From: Candidatus Accumulibacter sp. ACC003
GTDB taxonomy: Bacteria > Pseudomonadota > Gammaproteobacteria > Burkholderiales > Rhodocyclaceae
Direction of reading: 5' to 3'
DNA length: 64,000 nucleotides
Assembly: GCF_907163085.1 (NCBI RefSeq)
Contig: NZ_CAJQTX010000002.1
Location: 434,001 to 498,000 of the forward strand
Below the pieces are notes generated by a model. That model was not told the DNA's origin, did no database searches, and saw only the letters and a list, made by a program, of their open reading frames with translations. Numbering within the stretch: the stretch's first letter is position 1; each line of letters starts with the position of its first letter. This document shows, piece by piece, positions 1 to 11,080 of this stretch. The position numbers and the translations under genes are program-made.

Positions 1-1
1 C

Positions 2-319
2 GACGACCACGAGGCACCACCCGATAGCCAGGCTCGGCGCGAGAACCCCGACGACGACGACCTGGTCGTCGATGGCACGACTGAACTGCGCGTCGTCGAG
101 GCTTTTTTTGGCCAGGATCTCGCCGGCAAACCGTATGACTCGGTCAACCTCTGGATCATCAGTCATCTCGAACGGATTCCCGCTGCCGGCGAGTGTCTGC
201 TCCTTGAGAATCTCGAGGTGAAGATCGAATGCGCATCACGGCGACGGATCCATGAACTGCGGATCAGCCGCCGAAAAAACGCCAAGACAGGCTCACCGGC
301 GGAACCGCCGAGCGACTGA
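2..319 (+). CDS. CorC/HlyC-family protein, C-terminal end (partial)
   Basis: The window opens inside this gene; 105 residues and a TGA stop can be read in the frame starting at base 2. The run LVVDGTTELRVVEAFFG, then VNLWIISHLERIPAAGE and finally RRIHELRISR, follows the pattern of the transporter-associated (CorC_HlyC) domain. That domain closes HlyC/CorC (UPF0053) proteins, after an N-terminal membrane region and two CBS domains, all of which would lie outside the window. Family members are linked to metal-ion (Mg/Co) efflux or tolerance. The tail after the domain is short and basic. An rpsU promoter lies between this gene and rpsU, so it is probably a separate unit. The family call is moderate because only the last domain is visible. 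Confidence 0.6.
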   Translation, partial: DDHEAPPDSQARRENPDDDDLVVDGTTELRVVEAFFGQDLAGKPYDSVNLWIISHLERIPAAGECLLLENLEVKIECASRRRIHELRISRRKNAKTGSPAEPPSD

Positions 320-467
320 AAAACGGCTTTGGCCGGCAAGCGTAAGGGCTCTGCAGCATGTGGTTGCGGCGGCGCGACGACGGCCATGACGAGTGCGCAC
401 CCTCGACCGGCTGACCGCGTTCGGCGGTTTGGCAAGAACGAGAGAGAAAAAAACCCGGGTTGCCCCC

Positions 468-497
468 TTGGCGTTCCGCGGCAACCCTGTTTATAAT
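468..497 (+). promoter_or_regulatory. Sigma-70 promoter of the rpsU-dnaG-rpoD operon
   Basis: A TTGGCG -35 box (468-473) and a perfect TATAAT -10 box (492-497) are separated by 18 bp, and the predicted start lies about 40 bp before the rpsU start codon. The position upstream of the first gene of the macromolecular synthesis operon fits. Confidence 0.7.
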
Positions 498-544
498 GCG
501 CGGCTAAGCTGTACGATGCTGACCTTGAACCTTTGGACGAGTCT

Positions 545-757
545 ATGCCTGCTATTCGCGTAAAAGAAAATGAACCATTCGAAGTTGCCATTCGACGTTT
601 CAAACGCACCGTTGAGAAAACGGGGCTGCTGACCGAGCTAAGGGCTCGCGAGTTCTACGAGAAGCCGACCGCCGAGCGCAAGCGCAAACTGGCGGCAGCG
701 GTCAAGCGCCATCACAAGCGGATGCGCAGCCAGACTCTCCCGCCGAAGCTGTTCTAG
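545..757 (+). CDS. rpsU: 30S ribosomal protein bS21
   Basis: Small-subunit ribosomal protein S21, needed for efficient translation initiation. The 70-residue product begins [15 protein letters not shown] and ends in a strongly basic [17 protein letters not shown] tail, the normal length and composition for betaproteobacterial bS21. An upstream in-frame ATG at 533 would add four residues (MDES), but every member I know starts MPxIRV, so 545 was chosen. It is the first gene of the rpsU-yqeY-dnaG-rpoD cluster, which couples translation, replication and transcription initiation. A strong promoter sits directly upstream (468-497). Confidence 0.97.
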   Translation: MPAIRVKENEPFEVAIRRFKRTVEKTGLLTELRAREFYEKPTAERKRKLAAAVKRHHKRMRSQTLPPKLF

Positions 758-933
758 AAGCGTACCCCGAACGTGTGAACGGCCGCCTCTCTACGAGTGG
801 CGGCTGTTGGCATTTCTGGAACGACCGCCGCCGCGAGCCAGATTCGATCTGGTCGCGGCGACTTGGTCGTGGTCGCATCGACTCGCCTGCGTTTCCGTCG
901 AGCGCCACCCCAGGATCAGAAAGGAGCTTCGCG

Positions 934-1383
934 ATGTCCCTCAAAACGCGCATCAACGAAGACGTCAAGACGGCGATGCGCGCGCGCGAGGCCAAAACGC
1001 TCGGCGCGCTTCGTCTGCTGCTGGCGGCGATCAAACAACGCGAGGTCGACGAGCGCATCGAGCTTGATGACGCGGCGATCGTGGCAGTCATCAACAAGAT
1101 GCTCAAGCAGCGCCGCGATTCGTTCGAACAGTTTGCTGCAGCCGGGCGAAACGATCTCGCTGACGGCGAGCGCTTCGAGGCCGAGTTGCTCACCGCGTAC
1201 CTGCCCGCCGCTCTCGCTGCCGACGAAATTGCCGAGGCCGTTGCCGCGGCAATCGCCGAGACCGGCGCCAACGGACCTGGCGACATGGGCCGCGTGATGA
1301 ACACGCTACGCACACGGCTCGCTGGTCGGGCAGACATCGGCGAGGTTTCGCGGCTGGTGAAGAATCGCCTCGCTGGCGCCTGA
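934..1383 (+). CDS. yqeY: GatB/YqeY domain-containing protein
   Basis: A 149-residue YqeY protein, a stand-alone relative of the tRNA-binding tail domain of GatB. It starts MSLKTRINEDVKTAMRARE and has the family signature around LRLLLAAIKQREVD. The start at 934 is set by AAGGAG at 921-926; the longer reading from 775 adds 53 residues unlike the family. It lies between rpsU and dnaG, its usual place in many bacteria. A role in tRNA-dependent amidation or another tRNA-linked process is suspected for the family but not established. The 45-base gap to dnaG and the shared strand indicate co-transcription. Confidence 0.93.
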   Translation: MSLKTRINEDVKTAMRAREAKTLGALRLLLAAIKQREVDERIELDDAAIVAVINKMLKQRRDSFEQFAAAGRNDLADGERFEAELLTAYLPAALAADEIAEAVAAAIAETGANGPGDMGRVMNTLRTRLAGRADIGEVSRLVKNRLAGA

Positions 1384-1428
1384 AAACCTGCCGCGCAATA
1401 GCCGGCCACCAGTCGGAAGGATAGCCAG

Positions 1429-3174
1429 ATGATCCCCGACTCGTTCATCCAGGAACTGCTGCAGCGCGTCGACATCGTCGACCTGGTCGACGGCTATGTG
1501 CCCCTGAAGAAGACCGGCGCCAACTTCGCCGCGTGCTGCCCGTTCCACAGCGAGAAGTCACCGTCGTTTACGGTCAGCCCGAGCAAACAGTTCTACCACT
1601 GCTTCGGCTGCGGCGCGCACGGCAGCGCCATCGGCTTTCTCATGGAATACTCGGGCGCCGGTTTCGTCGACGCCATCAAGGAACTCGCGGCACGCTGTGG
1701 ATTGCAACTTCCCGATGAGCAGGGACATGCGCCGCAGCACGGTCCGAAACTCAAGGCGCTCGCCGACACCATGGCCCGGGCAGCGAAGTTCTACTGCCAG
1801 CAACTGAAGAGCTCCGAGAAAGCAATCACTTACCTCAAGGAGCGCGGCGTCAGCGGTGAAGTCGCCCGCCTCTTCGGCATCGGCTATGCGCCTGATGGCT
1901 GGCAGAACCTCGCCGGCGCCGTCGACGATTACAGCGATCGGGAGTTGCAGCTGGCGGGCCTGGTCATCAAGAACGAGCAGGGGCGGCTCTACGACCGTTT
2001 TCGTGAACGCGTGATGTTCCCGATCGTCAACCAGAAGGGGGAGGTGATCGCCTTCGGTGGCCGCATCCTTGGCGCTGGCGAGCCGAAGTATCTCAACTCG
2101 CCGGAAACACCCTTGTTTGAAAAAGGCCGCGAGCTGTTTGGCCTGCCGCAGGCGCGCACGGCGATTCGCGACAGCGATACGGTGATCGTCGTTGAGGGCT
2201 ATATGGACGTCGTCGCGCTGGCGCAACATGGCATCGGCAACGCGGTGGCGACGCTGGGCACCGCGACCACGGCCACGCATGTGCAAAAACTGCTGCGTCA
2301 GGCTGACCGCGTGGTCTTCTGCTTTGACGGCGATGGCGCCGGCCGCAAGGCCGCGTGGCGCGCCCTCGAAAACAGCATCGAAGTACTCCCCGAACAGAAA
2401 AGTATCGGCTTCGTGCTGCTGCCCGAAGGCGAGGACCCCGACAGCCTGGTGCGCAAGCGCGGCGGCGAAGCTTTCCAGCGAATGATTGTCGAGGCGACGC
2501 CGCTCTCGGACTTCATGCTGCGCGAACTCGCCAGACAATGCGACCTGGCGAGCGCCGAAGGTCGCGCCCGCCTGGTGGCCGACGCCAGGCCCCTGCTCGG
2601 CCGCATGCAATCGCCGCTGCTGCGGCTGCAACTCGTCAAACGCCTGGCTGAAGCCAGCACTTTTTCGCAAGCAGAGGTCGAGCGTCTGTGTGCGCTGAGC
2701 CCGGTCGCTCGGCCAGCGCCAGCGCGCGCACCGCGGCAAAAACCGTCGCTGCTGCGGCCATTGCTGCGTCTCTTGCTGCAGAAACCCGAGTTGGCGCCGC
2801 AGTTGCCGCTCGAACTGTTACCGGCCCGCTCGAACGAAGCGCGGGCAATCGCCGTGCTGTGCAAGACGATTGCCGCCGCTGGCGAGCCGGCAGTCGCTTA
2901 TCCGGCCTTGCTCGAAAGGCTGCGTGGCAGCGAAGACGAAGACATCTTGCATGACGCAGCGGCTGAACTAATGCACCAGCCCTTTGCCGAAGACGAGATC
3001 GATGCGGAGTTTGCCGGAGCCGTCAGCCAGTTGCTTGACGGCGAGCAAAGACGAGCGTTCGCGCTTCTCCAGGGCAAGATCCAGAAGCTGGGTGTTGGCG
3101 GCCTGTCGAGTGAAGAAAAGCAGCAATACCTGCAGGCACTGAGCGCTCGCGCTCGAATAAAGCCGGCCGGCTAA
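1429..3174 (+). CDS. dnaG: DNA primase DnaG
   Basis: Synthesises RNA primers for the replication fork together with the DnaB helicase. The 581-residue product has the N-terminal zinc ribbon (C37, H40, C58, C61, within CPFH and HCFGCG). The central TOPRIM catalytic core follows, with VIVVEGYMDV and the acidic CFDGDGAGRKAA motif, and a helical C-terminal region serves DnaB binding. Residues around 425-445 form a Pro/Arg-rich linker. Length matches proteobacterial DnaG. The AAGG at 1419-1422 is a plausible ribosome-binding site. It lies in the operon between yqeY and rpoD. Confidence 0.97.
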   Translation: MIPDSFIQELLQRVDIVDLVDGYVPLKKTGANFAACCPFHSEKSPSFTVSPSKQFYHCFGCGAHGSAIGFLMEYSGAGFVDAIKELAARCGLQLPDEQGHAPQHGPKLKALADTMARAAKFYCQQLKSSEKAITYLKERGVSGEVARLFGIGYAPDGWQNLAGAVDDYSDRELQLAGLVIKNEQGRLYDRFRERVMFPIVNQKGEVIAFGGRILGAGEPKYLNSPETPLFEKGRELFGLPQARTAIRDSDTVIVVEGYMDVVALAQHGIGNAVATLGTATTATHVQKLLRQADRVVFCFDGDGAGRKAAWRALENSIEVLPEQKSIGFVLLPEGEDPDSLVRKRGGEAFQRMIVEATPLSDFMLRELARQCDLASAEGRARLVADARPLLGRMQSPLLRLQLVKRLAEASTFSQAEVERLCALSPVARPAPARAPRQKPSLLRPLLRLLLQKPELAPQLPLELLPARSNEARAIAVLCKTIAAAGEPAVAYPALLERLRGSEDEDILHDAAAELMHQPFAEDEIDAEFAGAVSQLLDGEQRRAFALLQGKIQKLGVGGLSSEEKQQYLQALSARARIKPAG

Positions 3175-3181
3175 GCTGTGG

Positions 3182-3187
3182 TAGAAT
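3182..3187 (+). promoter_or_regulatory. Possible internal -10 element before rpoD
   Basis: A TAGAAT hexamer lies in the short dnaG-rpoD gap, 34 bases before the rpoD start. No convincing -35 box is present at 16-18 bp. In other proteobacteria rpoD has its own internal promoters within or after dnaG, so this is offered only as a candidate. Confidence 0.25.
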
Positions 3188-3220
3188 CTAGAGTTTTTCC
3201 AGTTTAACGCTATCCGGGAT

Positions 3221-5191
<1,971 letters not shown>

Positions 5192-5619
5192 CCCCACGGC
5201 AGCTGCCGGCAACAAGCAGCAGGCCTGCGCGCAAGGGGATGCTTCTCGTGCACGCCCGTGGCGTGACGGTCGGGTCAAGCTGACGCAGTCTCTCCTGTTC
5301 GCTCAACGGCGCCCGATACTCCAGGGGCGTCGTTTTCACATCTGCGTGCCGGCAACGCTCAGAGCACTGCCCTGGCGGCCGCGCATCGCGCTCGCCTTCG
5401 TCGGCCAGCGGCGAAAACTCGATTGAACGGCAACGCTGGCGCAGCGCGTGCGGCGCGCTGGTGCCCAGCGGTGCTCGTTCAGGCTCATAGCGCGGTGGAC
5501 AAGGCTCGGCCGGGCATTTACGATGAAGACCGCGTGCAGTCGACCGCGCGACATTGACCGCTATCCACGACGAGCAGCACGGCCTCGAAACCGCAAGGCG
5601 CAGTCAAGAAAGATCAAAC
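5192..5619. other. Intergenic region after rpoD
   Basis: About 430 bases without a supportable gene. The only structure I recognise is the hairpin at 5306-5336. Open frames here on both strands have no recognisable sequence or ribosome-binding site. No tRNA cloverleaf was found. Confidence 0.5.
5306..5336 (+). terminator. Rho-independent terminator of the rpsU-rpoD operon
   Basis: ACGGCGCCC (5306-5314) pairs with GGGCGTCGT (5325-5333), allowing one G-T wobble, across a roughly 10-base loop, and the second arm runs into TTTT. It lies 115 bases after the rpoD stop. Confidence 0.6.
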
Positions 5620-5838
5620 ATGGAAACGCGACGACGCAAGCGGCTCGGCGTCTTGTACAGCGAGTACGAGAAAAGCCGCAAGACGCTAGACGACCTGGAG
5701 AATCAGGCGGCCAAGCTGAGCGCCACCGGGCCGCGAATTGTCGCTGCACGGCCTATCCTCGAGAAAGAACGGGCTGCCGCCCAACCTGCAGCCCGGCCGG
5801 CCGACCATCAAACGGCGGCAGCCCGCGCCGAGGCCTAG
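5620..5838 (+). CDS. Small hypothetical protein
   Basis: I do not recognise this 72-residue product. It is basic at the N-terminus (METRRRKRLG), has a short charged stretch likely to be helical (YEKSRKTLDDLENQAAKL, about residues 15-32), and ends in an Ala/Pro-rich tail. No signal peptide or membrane segment is visible. The start at ATG 5620 follows a weak purine-rich stretch (AAGAAAG); an in-frame reading from 5554 is longer but looks less protein-like. Only six bases separate its stop from the next gene, which suggests the two are expressed together. It could be a spurious ORF. Confidence 0.4.
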   Translation: METRRRKRLGVLYSEYEKSRKTLDDLENQAAKLSATGPRIVAARPILEKERAAAQPAARPADHQTAAARAEA

Positions 5839-5844
5839 AAACCA

Positions 5845-6528
5845 ATGCTGCTGGCCCTCGAAAACGCCATCGACGCCCTGCTGAAAAGTGCGCTGCCGTC
5901 GCTGTTCACCGGTTCCGGCGCCGCAGTCGCAACGTTTTCGGCCGATCACTGGGACTTTGATCGTCTGTCGGCAGACCCGATCGCCGGCGAAGCAGGGCCC
6001 GAGGATGCGATCGACGAGCTCACTTTCGACGCCGCCGCACCGGCTGGCCCACATTCGCTGACGCGGCCACCGTATCACGGCCCGAAACGCGTCTACCTGC
6101 GCTCGACGAGCGGCGAACTGGTGGCGCTGCGCGGCGCGGAAGTCGTTTGGGATGCGGCCGACCCGGCGGCGTTCTCGGTCGTTCCGGCCACCGGCAGGGT
6201 GCTCTCGGACTACACACACCTGCACGTGATGTACGGCGTCGTCGCCGCAGCAACGCGCCTCAAGTCACTGCACAGGCTGAACCTGCAGATCGCTGGCGCC
6301 GACGCCAGCAGCACCGAGAAGGCTTTTGCGCTAACGCTATCGGTGCTGGTCATGAACCGCGAGGCGCTGCTGCGTGCCGCGGCCTTTTCCTGGACCGCCG
6401 GCGGCTACCAGGTGGACGGATCGCTGAAGACGCTGCGCTTCTCGTCGGGCGCAGCGCCGGCCGCCGCCGTGCGCACGCTGGCGCTGGAAGCGGAAATCGA
6501 TCTGCGCCTCGAACGTCTGCTCGGCTAA
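5845..6528 (+). CDS. Hypothetical protein
   Basis: A 227-residue protein of no family I recognise. It has no signal peptide. The middle contains a patch rich in beta-type residues (RPPYHGPKRVYLRST, then a segment around VVWDAADPAAFSVVPATGR). The C-terminal half is rich in Ala and Leu, with a helical LTLSVLVMNREALLRAA stretch, and ends in an acidic amphipathic helix. Codon use and GC content look like the neighbouring genes, so it is probably coding. It follows the 72-residue ORF by six bases, and a perfect 18-base palindrome lies about 100 bases beyond its stop. Any link to phage-tail-like or injection structures would be a guess. Confidence 0.6.
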   Translation: MLLALENAIDALLKSALPSLFTGSGAAVATFSADHWDFDRLSADPIAGEAGPEDAIDELTFDAAAPAGPHSLTRPPYHGPKRVYLRSTSGELVALRGAEVVWDAADPAAFSVVPATGRVLSDYTHLHVMYGVVAAATRLKSLHRLNLQIAGADASSTEKAFALTLSVLVMNREALLRAAAFSWTAGGYQVDGSLKTLRFSSGAAPAAAVRTLALEAEIDLRLERLLG

Positions 6529-6631
6529 GGGTCATGACGCGTCGAGATACCCGAGATCATGAAAGCCATGACTGTCCCCTCGCTCACTTGCAGTGCGCAT
6601 TCCTGCTTGCACGCCGCAATCGTTCGCCGGG

Positions 6632-6649
6632 CAGGGAGCATGCTCCCTG
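6632..6649. repeat. Perfect 18-base palindrome
   Basis: CAGGGAGC-ATGCTCCCTG reads the same on both strands. It lies between the hypothetical gene ending at 6528 and the sensor-exonuclease gene starting at 6775. As RNA it could fold into a hairpin, but no T-run follows, so it may equally be a protein-binding site. Confidence 0.4.
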
Positions 6650-6774
6650 AATTGCCCGCCTCCGCCAGGCCCTTCTCGCGCTGTGGGGAGATTCCGGGGT
6701 AGAGACACAGCGCCGCACGCCCGACGTGATCCGCACCCGAACCAGCGCAACGCAGTCGCAGACAGGTCCAGCAC

Positions 6775-8919
6775 ATGAACGCACGCATCCGTTTCGCACT
6801 ATCGGTAATCATTCTTGGCCTGCTGATGACCGGCCCCTTTGTCATTACGGCCGTGCTGATCTGGGTCGGCGCGAAAGCCCCGGAGCGCGAGCTGCTGGTC
6901 AAGTTGATCGTTCCACACCTTTCTCTCGGCGCGACGATGACCACCTTCGGCTTCATCGTCGGTCTGCTGGTCATCCGTTACCTGTTCCGGCAATACGTTC
7001 AGGGCCTGCTCAAAATGGCCGAGAGCCTGCGCCTGATGCTCACCGCCAACCGTAACTTCCGGGTCGAACCCGAAGGCCCACCCGAAGTCCGCCAGCTGGC
7101 CGCGGCGACCAACGAGCTGGCGGCGCAGCGCGACGGCCTGATGGACGACGTCGACGCGCAGATCGCCGCCGCCAAAGCGTCGCTGGAGGAAGAAAAAAAC
7201 CGCTTGGCGGCGCTGATGTCCGAGCTGGCACAGGCGGTCGTCGTCTGCAACATCGATGGCCGCATCCTGCTCTACAACAGCCGTGCCAGACTGCAGTTCC
7301 GCGCCCTGGCGCAGGGCAGCACGGCCGTCGCCGGCGGTGCGCTGATCGGCCTCGGCCGGTCGATCTTCTCGATCCTCGAACGCAATCAGATCGATCATGC
7401 CCTGGAAGTCGTGCACCAGCGCCTGCACAAGGGCGCCGGCGCGGCGATCGCCAACTTCATCACCACCGCCCGCGGCGGCCAACTGCTGCGCGTGCAACTG
7501 GTGCCGGTGTTGTCGGAACGCGACATGAGCGGCTACGTGCTGACCGTCGAGAACATCACCCGCAGCCTCGAACAAGCATCGCGCCGCGATCAGGTACTGC
7601 AGTCGCTGACCGATGGCAGCCGCGGCAGCCTGGCCAACATCCGCGTCGCCGTCGGCAACCTGATGGACTACCCGGATATGGAGGCGGCGGTGCGCGAGCG
7701 CTTCGTCGGCATCGTCAGCGACGAAGTCGTGCGCATGAGCCAGCGGCTCGATCAAACGATGAACGAGTTCGCCGATTCGCTGAAAACGCGCTGGCCGCTC
7801 GAAGACGTCCTGGGAACCGACATCATCGCCGCTGCGCAGCGTCGTCTCGAAACGCAACTCGGACTGCCGAGCAAGACCGAGGAGGTTGACGAAGCGCTGT
7901 GGCTGCGCGCCGAGAGTTTTTCGCTGGTCTTTTCAATCTGTTGCCTGGCATTCCGCCTGCGCGAGCACTATCAGATCAAGGAAGTGCGCTTTCGACTGCA
8001 GCCCTTCGGCAAACTCGCCTACCTGGACATCGTCTGGGCCGGCCAGGCGATGTCGTCGGAGACCTTCTACACCTGGGAAACCGAAGCGATGCAGGTCGGC
8101 AGCGAGACCTCGCCGCTGTCGCTGCGCGACGTCATCGACCGCCATGGCGGCGAAGTCTGGTACGAGCGTGAGCGATCGGCGCAACGCGCCTTCTTCCGGC
8201 TGGTCCTGCCGATCGCCATCCCCGAGACGCTCGCCGCCGAGTTCGCCGACGAGAGCGACGTACGTCCCGAGTATTACGATTTCGACCTCTTCGATTTCCG
8301 CGATCAGAGCATCGATCTCGACCGCCCGCTGGCCGACCTCAGCTACACCGTCTTCGACACCGAGACCACCGGCCTGGAGCCTGCCGGCGGCGACGAGATC
8401 ATCCAGATCGGCGCCATACGGATCGTCAACAACCGCCTGCTACGCCAGGAAAACTTCGACGAACTGGTAGACCCGGAACGTTTGTTGCGTCCGGAAGGCG
8501 TGCGCATTCATGGCATCACCGACGACATGGTGCGCGGCCAGCCGACGATCGACGCGGTCTTGCCGGCCTTCCACGATTTCTGCGCCGAGACCGTCCTGGT
8601 CGCCCACAACGCCGCTTTCGACATGCGCTTCCTGCAACTGAAGGAAGAGCGCACCGGCGTCGTCTTCAGTCAACCGGTGCTCGACACGCTGCTACTGTCG
8701 GCCGTCCTGCACGCCAACCAGGACTCGCACCAACTTGAGAAAATCGCCGAACGCCTGGGGATCTCGATCACAGGCCGGCACAGCGCGCTCGGCGACGCGC
8801 TGGCCACCGGCGAGGTGTTCCTGAAAATGCTGCCGCTGCTCGAGCAGATGGGGATAGTCACCCTGCGACAGGCGATCGAAGCGTCGCAGAAAACCTACTT
8901 TGCACGCGTCAAGTATTGA
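6775..8919 (+). CDS. Membrane HAMP/PAS/kinase-like protein fused to a DnaQ-type 3'-5' exonuclease
   Basis: A 714-residue multidomain protein. Two membrane helices lie at residues 7-32 and about 50-72 with a short loop between them, followed by a HAMP-like linker and a coiled-coil stretch (about 115-145). A PAS-like domain (about 150-265, with [16 protein letters not shown]) and a histidine-kinase-like dimerisation/ATPase region (about 270-490) come next. The expected H-box reads [13 protein letters not shown], lacking the phospho-acceptor histidine. The C-terminus (about 520-690) is a complete DEDDh exonuclease: VFDTETTGL at residue 525, [10 protein letters not shown] at 611, and HSALGDALA at 669. 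A sensor part at the membrane thus appears coupled to a nucleic-acid exonuclease in the cytosol. Fusions of this kind exist in other proteobacteria, but their substrate is not known to me. It precedes gor by 100 bases. Confidence 0.85.
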   Translation: MNARIRFALSVIILGLLMTGPFVITAVLIWVGAKAPERELLVKLIVPHLSLGATMTTFGFIVGLLVIRYLFRQYVQGLLKMAESLRLMLTANRNFRVEPEGPPEVRQLAAATNELAAQRDGLMDDVDAQIAAAKASLEEEKNRLAALMSELAQAVVVCNIDGRILLYNSRARLQFRALAQGSTAVAGGALIGLGRSIFSILERNQIDHALEVVHQRLHKGAGAAIANFITTARGGQLLRVQLVPVLSERDMSGYVLTVENITRSLEQASRRDQVLQSLTDGSRGSLANIRVAVGNLMDYPDMEAAVRERFVGIVSDEVVRMSQRLDQTMNEFADSLKTRWPLEDVLGTDIIAAAQRRLETQLGLPSKTEEVDEALWLRAESFSLVFSICCLAFRLREHYQIKEVRFRLQPFGKLAYLDIVWAGQAMSSETFYTWETEAMQVGSETSPLSLRDVIDRHGGEVWYERERSAQRAFFRLVLPIAIPETLAAEFADESDVRPEYYDFDLFDFRDQSIDLDRPLADLSYTVFDTETTGLEPAGGDEIIQIGAIRIVNNRLLRQENFDELVDPERLLRPEGVRIHGITDDMVRGQPTIDAVLPAFHDFCAETVLVAHNAAFDMRFLQLKEERTGVVFSQPVLDTLLLSAVLHANQDSHQLEKIAERLGISITGRHSALGDALATGEVFLKMLPLLEQMGIVTLRQAIEASQKTYFARVKY

Positions 8920-9019
8920 GCATGCCGAGCGACCGAGCGACCGGCGCTCGGGCGCGCACGCACTTGCCGGCAGCGCGCACACTGCTAGACTGGCACACTC
9001 CAATCACGAGGAACGCTCT

Positions 9020-10378
9020 GTGAAAGATCATGACTACGACCTGTTCGTCATCGGCGCTGGCTCGGGCGGGGTAAGAGCAGCGCGCATGGCGGCCGCTTTC
9101 GGCGCCCGAGTCGCCGTCGCCGAAGACCGCTACCTCGGAGGCACCTGCGTCAATGTCGGCTGCGTACCGAAAAAACTGTACGTCTACGCCGCCGAATTCG
9201 GCAAGGCGTTCAAAGATGCACGCAATTTTGGCTGGGATAGTCACACCCCCGGCTTCGACTGGGCAACGCTGCGCGACAACAAGAAGACCGAAATCGCGCG
9301 CCTCAACGCGATCTATGACAATCTCCTGGCCGGGGTAGACGCCGAAGTGATCAACGGCCGCGCCCGCATCGTCGATGCCCATACCGTCGCGGTCGGCGAG
9401 CAGCACTTTACGGCAGAAAAAATCCTGATCGCCACCGGTGGCTGGCCGCACATCCCGGAATTTCCCGGCAGCGAAAACGCCATCAGCTCCAACGAAGTCT
9501 TTGACCTCGAGCGATTTCCCGAACGCCTGGCGATCGTCGGCGGTGGCTACATCGCGGTCGAATTCGCCGGCATCTTCAACGGCCTGGGCGCGCGCGTCAG
9601 CCAACTCTACCGCGGACCACTATTCCTGCGCGGCTTCGATGCCGATATCCGCGCGCACGCCGCGCAGGAAATCCGCAAGACCGGCGTCGACCTGCGCTTT
9701 GAAGTCAATGTCCAGTCGATCACGCCGCGAGCCGACGGCCTGCACGTTCAGCTGACCGACGGCACGACGATCGCTGTCGATGCGGTCCTCTACGCCACCG
9801 GTCGCAAGGCCAACCTGCAGGGCCTGGGACTCGAGAACGTCAGGGTAAACATCAGCGACGCCGGCACCATCGACGTCGACGACGACTTCCGCAGCTCCGA
9901 ACCGAGCATTTTTGCGATCGGCGACGTCACCGGCGGCATCGAGCTGACGCCGGTGGCGCTGGCCGAAGGCATGTCCTTCGCCCGCCGCCAGTTCGGCGGC
10001 GTCGAAAAAGCGGTCGATTACGATTTCATCCCGACGGCGGTGTTTTGCCAGCCCAATATCGGCACGGTCGGCTTTACCGAAGACGAGGCGCGCGCCCGGT
10101 TCGGTCGCCTGCGGGTCTTCAAATCGACCTTCAAGCCGATGAAACACACGATCAGCGGGCGCGACGAAAAGACCTTCATGAAGCTGATCGTCGACCAGGC
10201 CAGCGACCGCGTCGTCGGTGCGCACATGATGGGACCCGATGCCGGCGAAATCATGCAGGGCATCGCCATCGCCATGCGCGCCGGCGCCACCAAAGCGCTC
10301 TTCGACACCACCATCGGCATCCACCCGACCGCCGCCGAGGAGTTTGTCAGCATGCGCGAGGCGTCGAGCGAAGACTAG
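9020..10378 (+). CDS. gor: Glutathione-disulfide reductase
   Basis: FAD-dependent cytosolic enzyme reducing glutathione disulfide with NADPH. The 452-residue product opens with the FAD Rossmann motif ([13 protein letters not shown]) and carries the redox-active CVNVGC pair (C43, C48). A second dinucleotide motif follows ([12 protein letters not shown]), and the C-terminus has [11 protein letters not shown] with the proton-relay His. The GTG start at 9020 follows GAGGAA by six bases; the frame is open further upstream but contains no better start. The lack of a long N-terminal extension and the CVNVGC spacing favour glutathione reductase over trypanothione or mercuric reductase. The downstream peroxiredoxin fits a shared peroxide-defence role. 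Confidence 0.95.
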   Translation: MKDHDYDLFVIGAGSGGVRAARMAAAFGARVAVAEDRYLGGTCVNVGCVPKKLYVYAAEFGKAFKDARNFGWDSHTPGFDWATLRDNKKTEIARLNAIYDNLLAGVDAEVINGRARIVDAHTVAVGEQHFTAEKILIATGGWPHIPEFPGSENAISSNEVFDLERFPERLAIVGGGYIAVEFAGIFNGLGARVSQLYRGPLFLRGFDADIRAHAAQEIRKTGVDLRFEVNVQSITPRADGLHVQLTDGTTIAVDAVLYATGRKANLQGLGLENVRVNISDAGTIDVDDDFRSSEPSIFAIGDVTGGIELTPVALAEGMSFARRQFGGVEKAVDYDFIPTAVFCQPNIGTVGFTEDEARARFGRLRVFKSTFKPMKHTISGRDEKTFMKLIVDQASDRVVGAHMMGPDAGEIMQGIAIAMRAGATKALFDTTIGIHPTAAEEFVSMREASSED

Positions 10379-10471
10379 GGCGATTTTTATCCGGCTCGTG
10401 CCGCGCGTGCAATAATCGCCATGGCGAAGCTCACGAGCTCATTAACCGCAAACCAACGAAGGAGAACAAAG

Positions 10472-10996
10472 ATGCGCAATCACGTCCCGAGTGTCATTTT
10501 CAAGACCCGCGTCCGCAACGAAGCCCTGGGCGGCTCCAACCCCTTCGAGTGGAAAGACCTGAGCAGCGACGAAATTTTCAAGGGCAAGAACGTCGTTGTC
10601 TTTTCACTGCCAGGCGCATTCACGCCGACATGCTCGACCTCGCATCTGCCGCGCTATGAAGAACTTTATGAGGAATTCAAGGCGCAGGGCGTCGACGCCG
10701 TCGTCTGCGTCTCGGTCAACGACGCCTTCGTCATGTACCAGTGGGGAAAGAGCCAGAATGCCACGAACGTCTTCCTGCTGCCCGACGGCAACGGTGAATT
10801 CACGCGCAAGATGGGCATGCTGGTCGACAAGCACAACCTCGGCTTCGGCCAGCGCAGCTGGCGTTATTCGATGTACGTCGAAGACGGCGAGATCAAGCAG
10901 CTCTTGTCAGAACAAGGCTTCGACGACAACTGCCCGACCGACCCCTTCGAAGTATCGGACGCCGATACCATGCTGAAGTACCTGAAGGGCCGCTAA
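10472..10996 (+). CDS. Prx5-type peroxiredoxin (AhpC/TSA family)
   Basis: A 174-residue thiol peroxidase that reduces hydrogen and organic peroxides. The peroxidatic cysteine is C54 in [11 protein letters not shown], the signature of the Prx5 (PMP20/hybrid glutaredoxin) subgroup. There is no fused glutaredoxin domain, so reducing power would come from separate thioredoxin, glutaredoxin or glutathione; the adjacent glutathione reductase makes the glutathione route attractive. ATG 10472 follows GAAGGAGA by about seven bases; the longer in-frame reading from 10421 would add unrelated residues. An AATAAT element about 60 bases upstream may be a -10 box. A GC-rich hairpin follows the gene. Confidence 0.93.
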   Translation: MRNHVPSVIFKTRVRNEALGGSNPFEWKDLSSDEIFKGKNVVVFSLPGAFTPTCSTSHLPRYEELYEEFKAQGVDAVVCVSVNDAFVMYQWGKSQNATNVFLLPDGNGEFTRKMGMLVDKHNLGFGQRSWRYSMYVEDGEIKQLLSEQGFDDNCPTDPFEVSDADTMLKYLKGR

Positions 10997-11015
10997 GCAC
11001 CCGTAATACGCACGC

Positions 11016-11036
11016 GGGGAAGCTTTGAGCTTCCCC
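11016..11036. terminator. Terminator-like hairpin after the peroxiredoxin gene
   Basis: GGGGAAGC (11016-11023) and GCTTCCCC (11029-11036) form a perfect 8-bp stem with a TTTGA loop, 20 bases beyond the peroxiredoxin stop and 44 bases from the convergent NACHT gene. No T-run follows on either strand, so termination strength is uncertain. Confidence 0.5.
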
Positions 11037-11080
11037 GGCGCAGAAACGCTATCCGGGCAGTTGCGGCTTGACTGGTCGCA

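Noticed and set aside
1558-2739. A 393-codon minus-strand frame opposite dnaG
   Set aside because: Antisense shadow of dnaG, with no motifs of its own.
5845-6528. A phage tail-like or contractile injection component
   Set aside because: Only vague resemblance; no neighbouring sheath, tube or baseplate genes, so no function was assigned.
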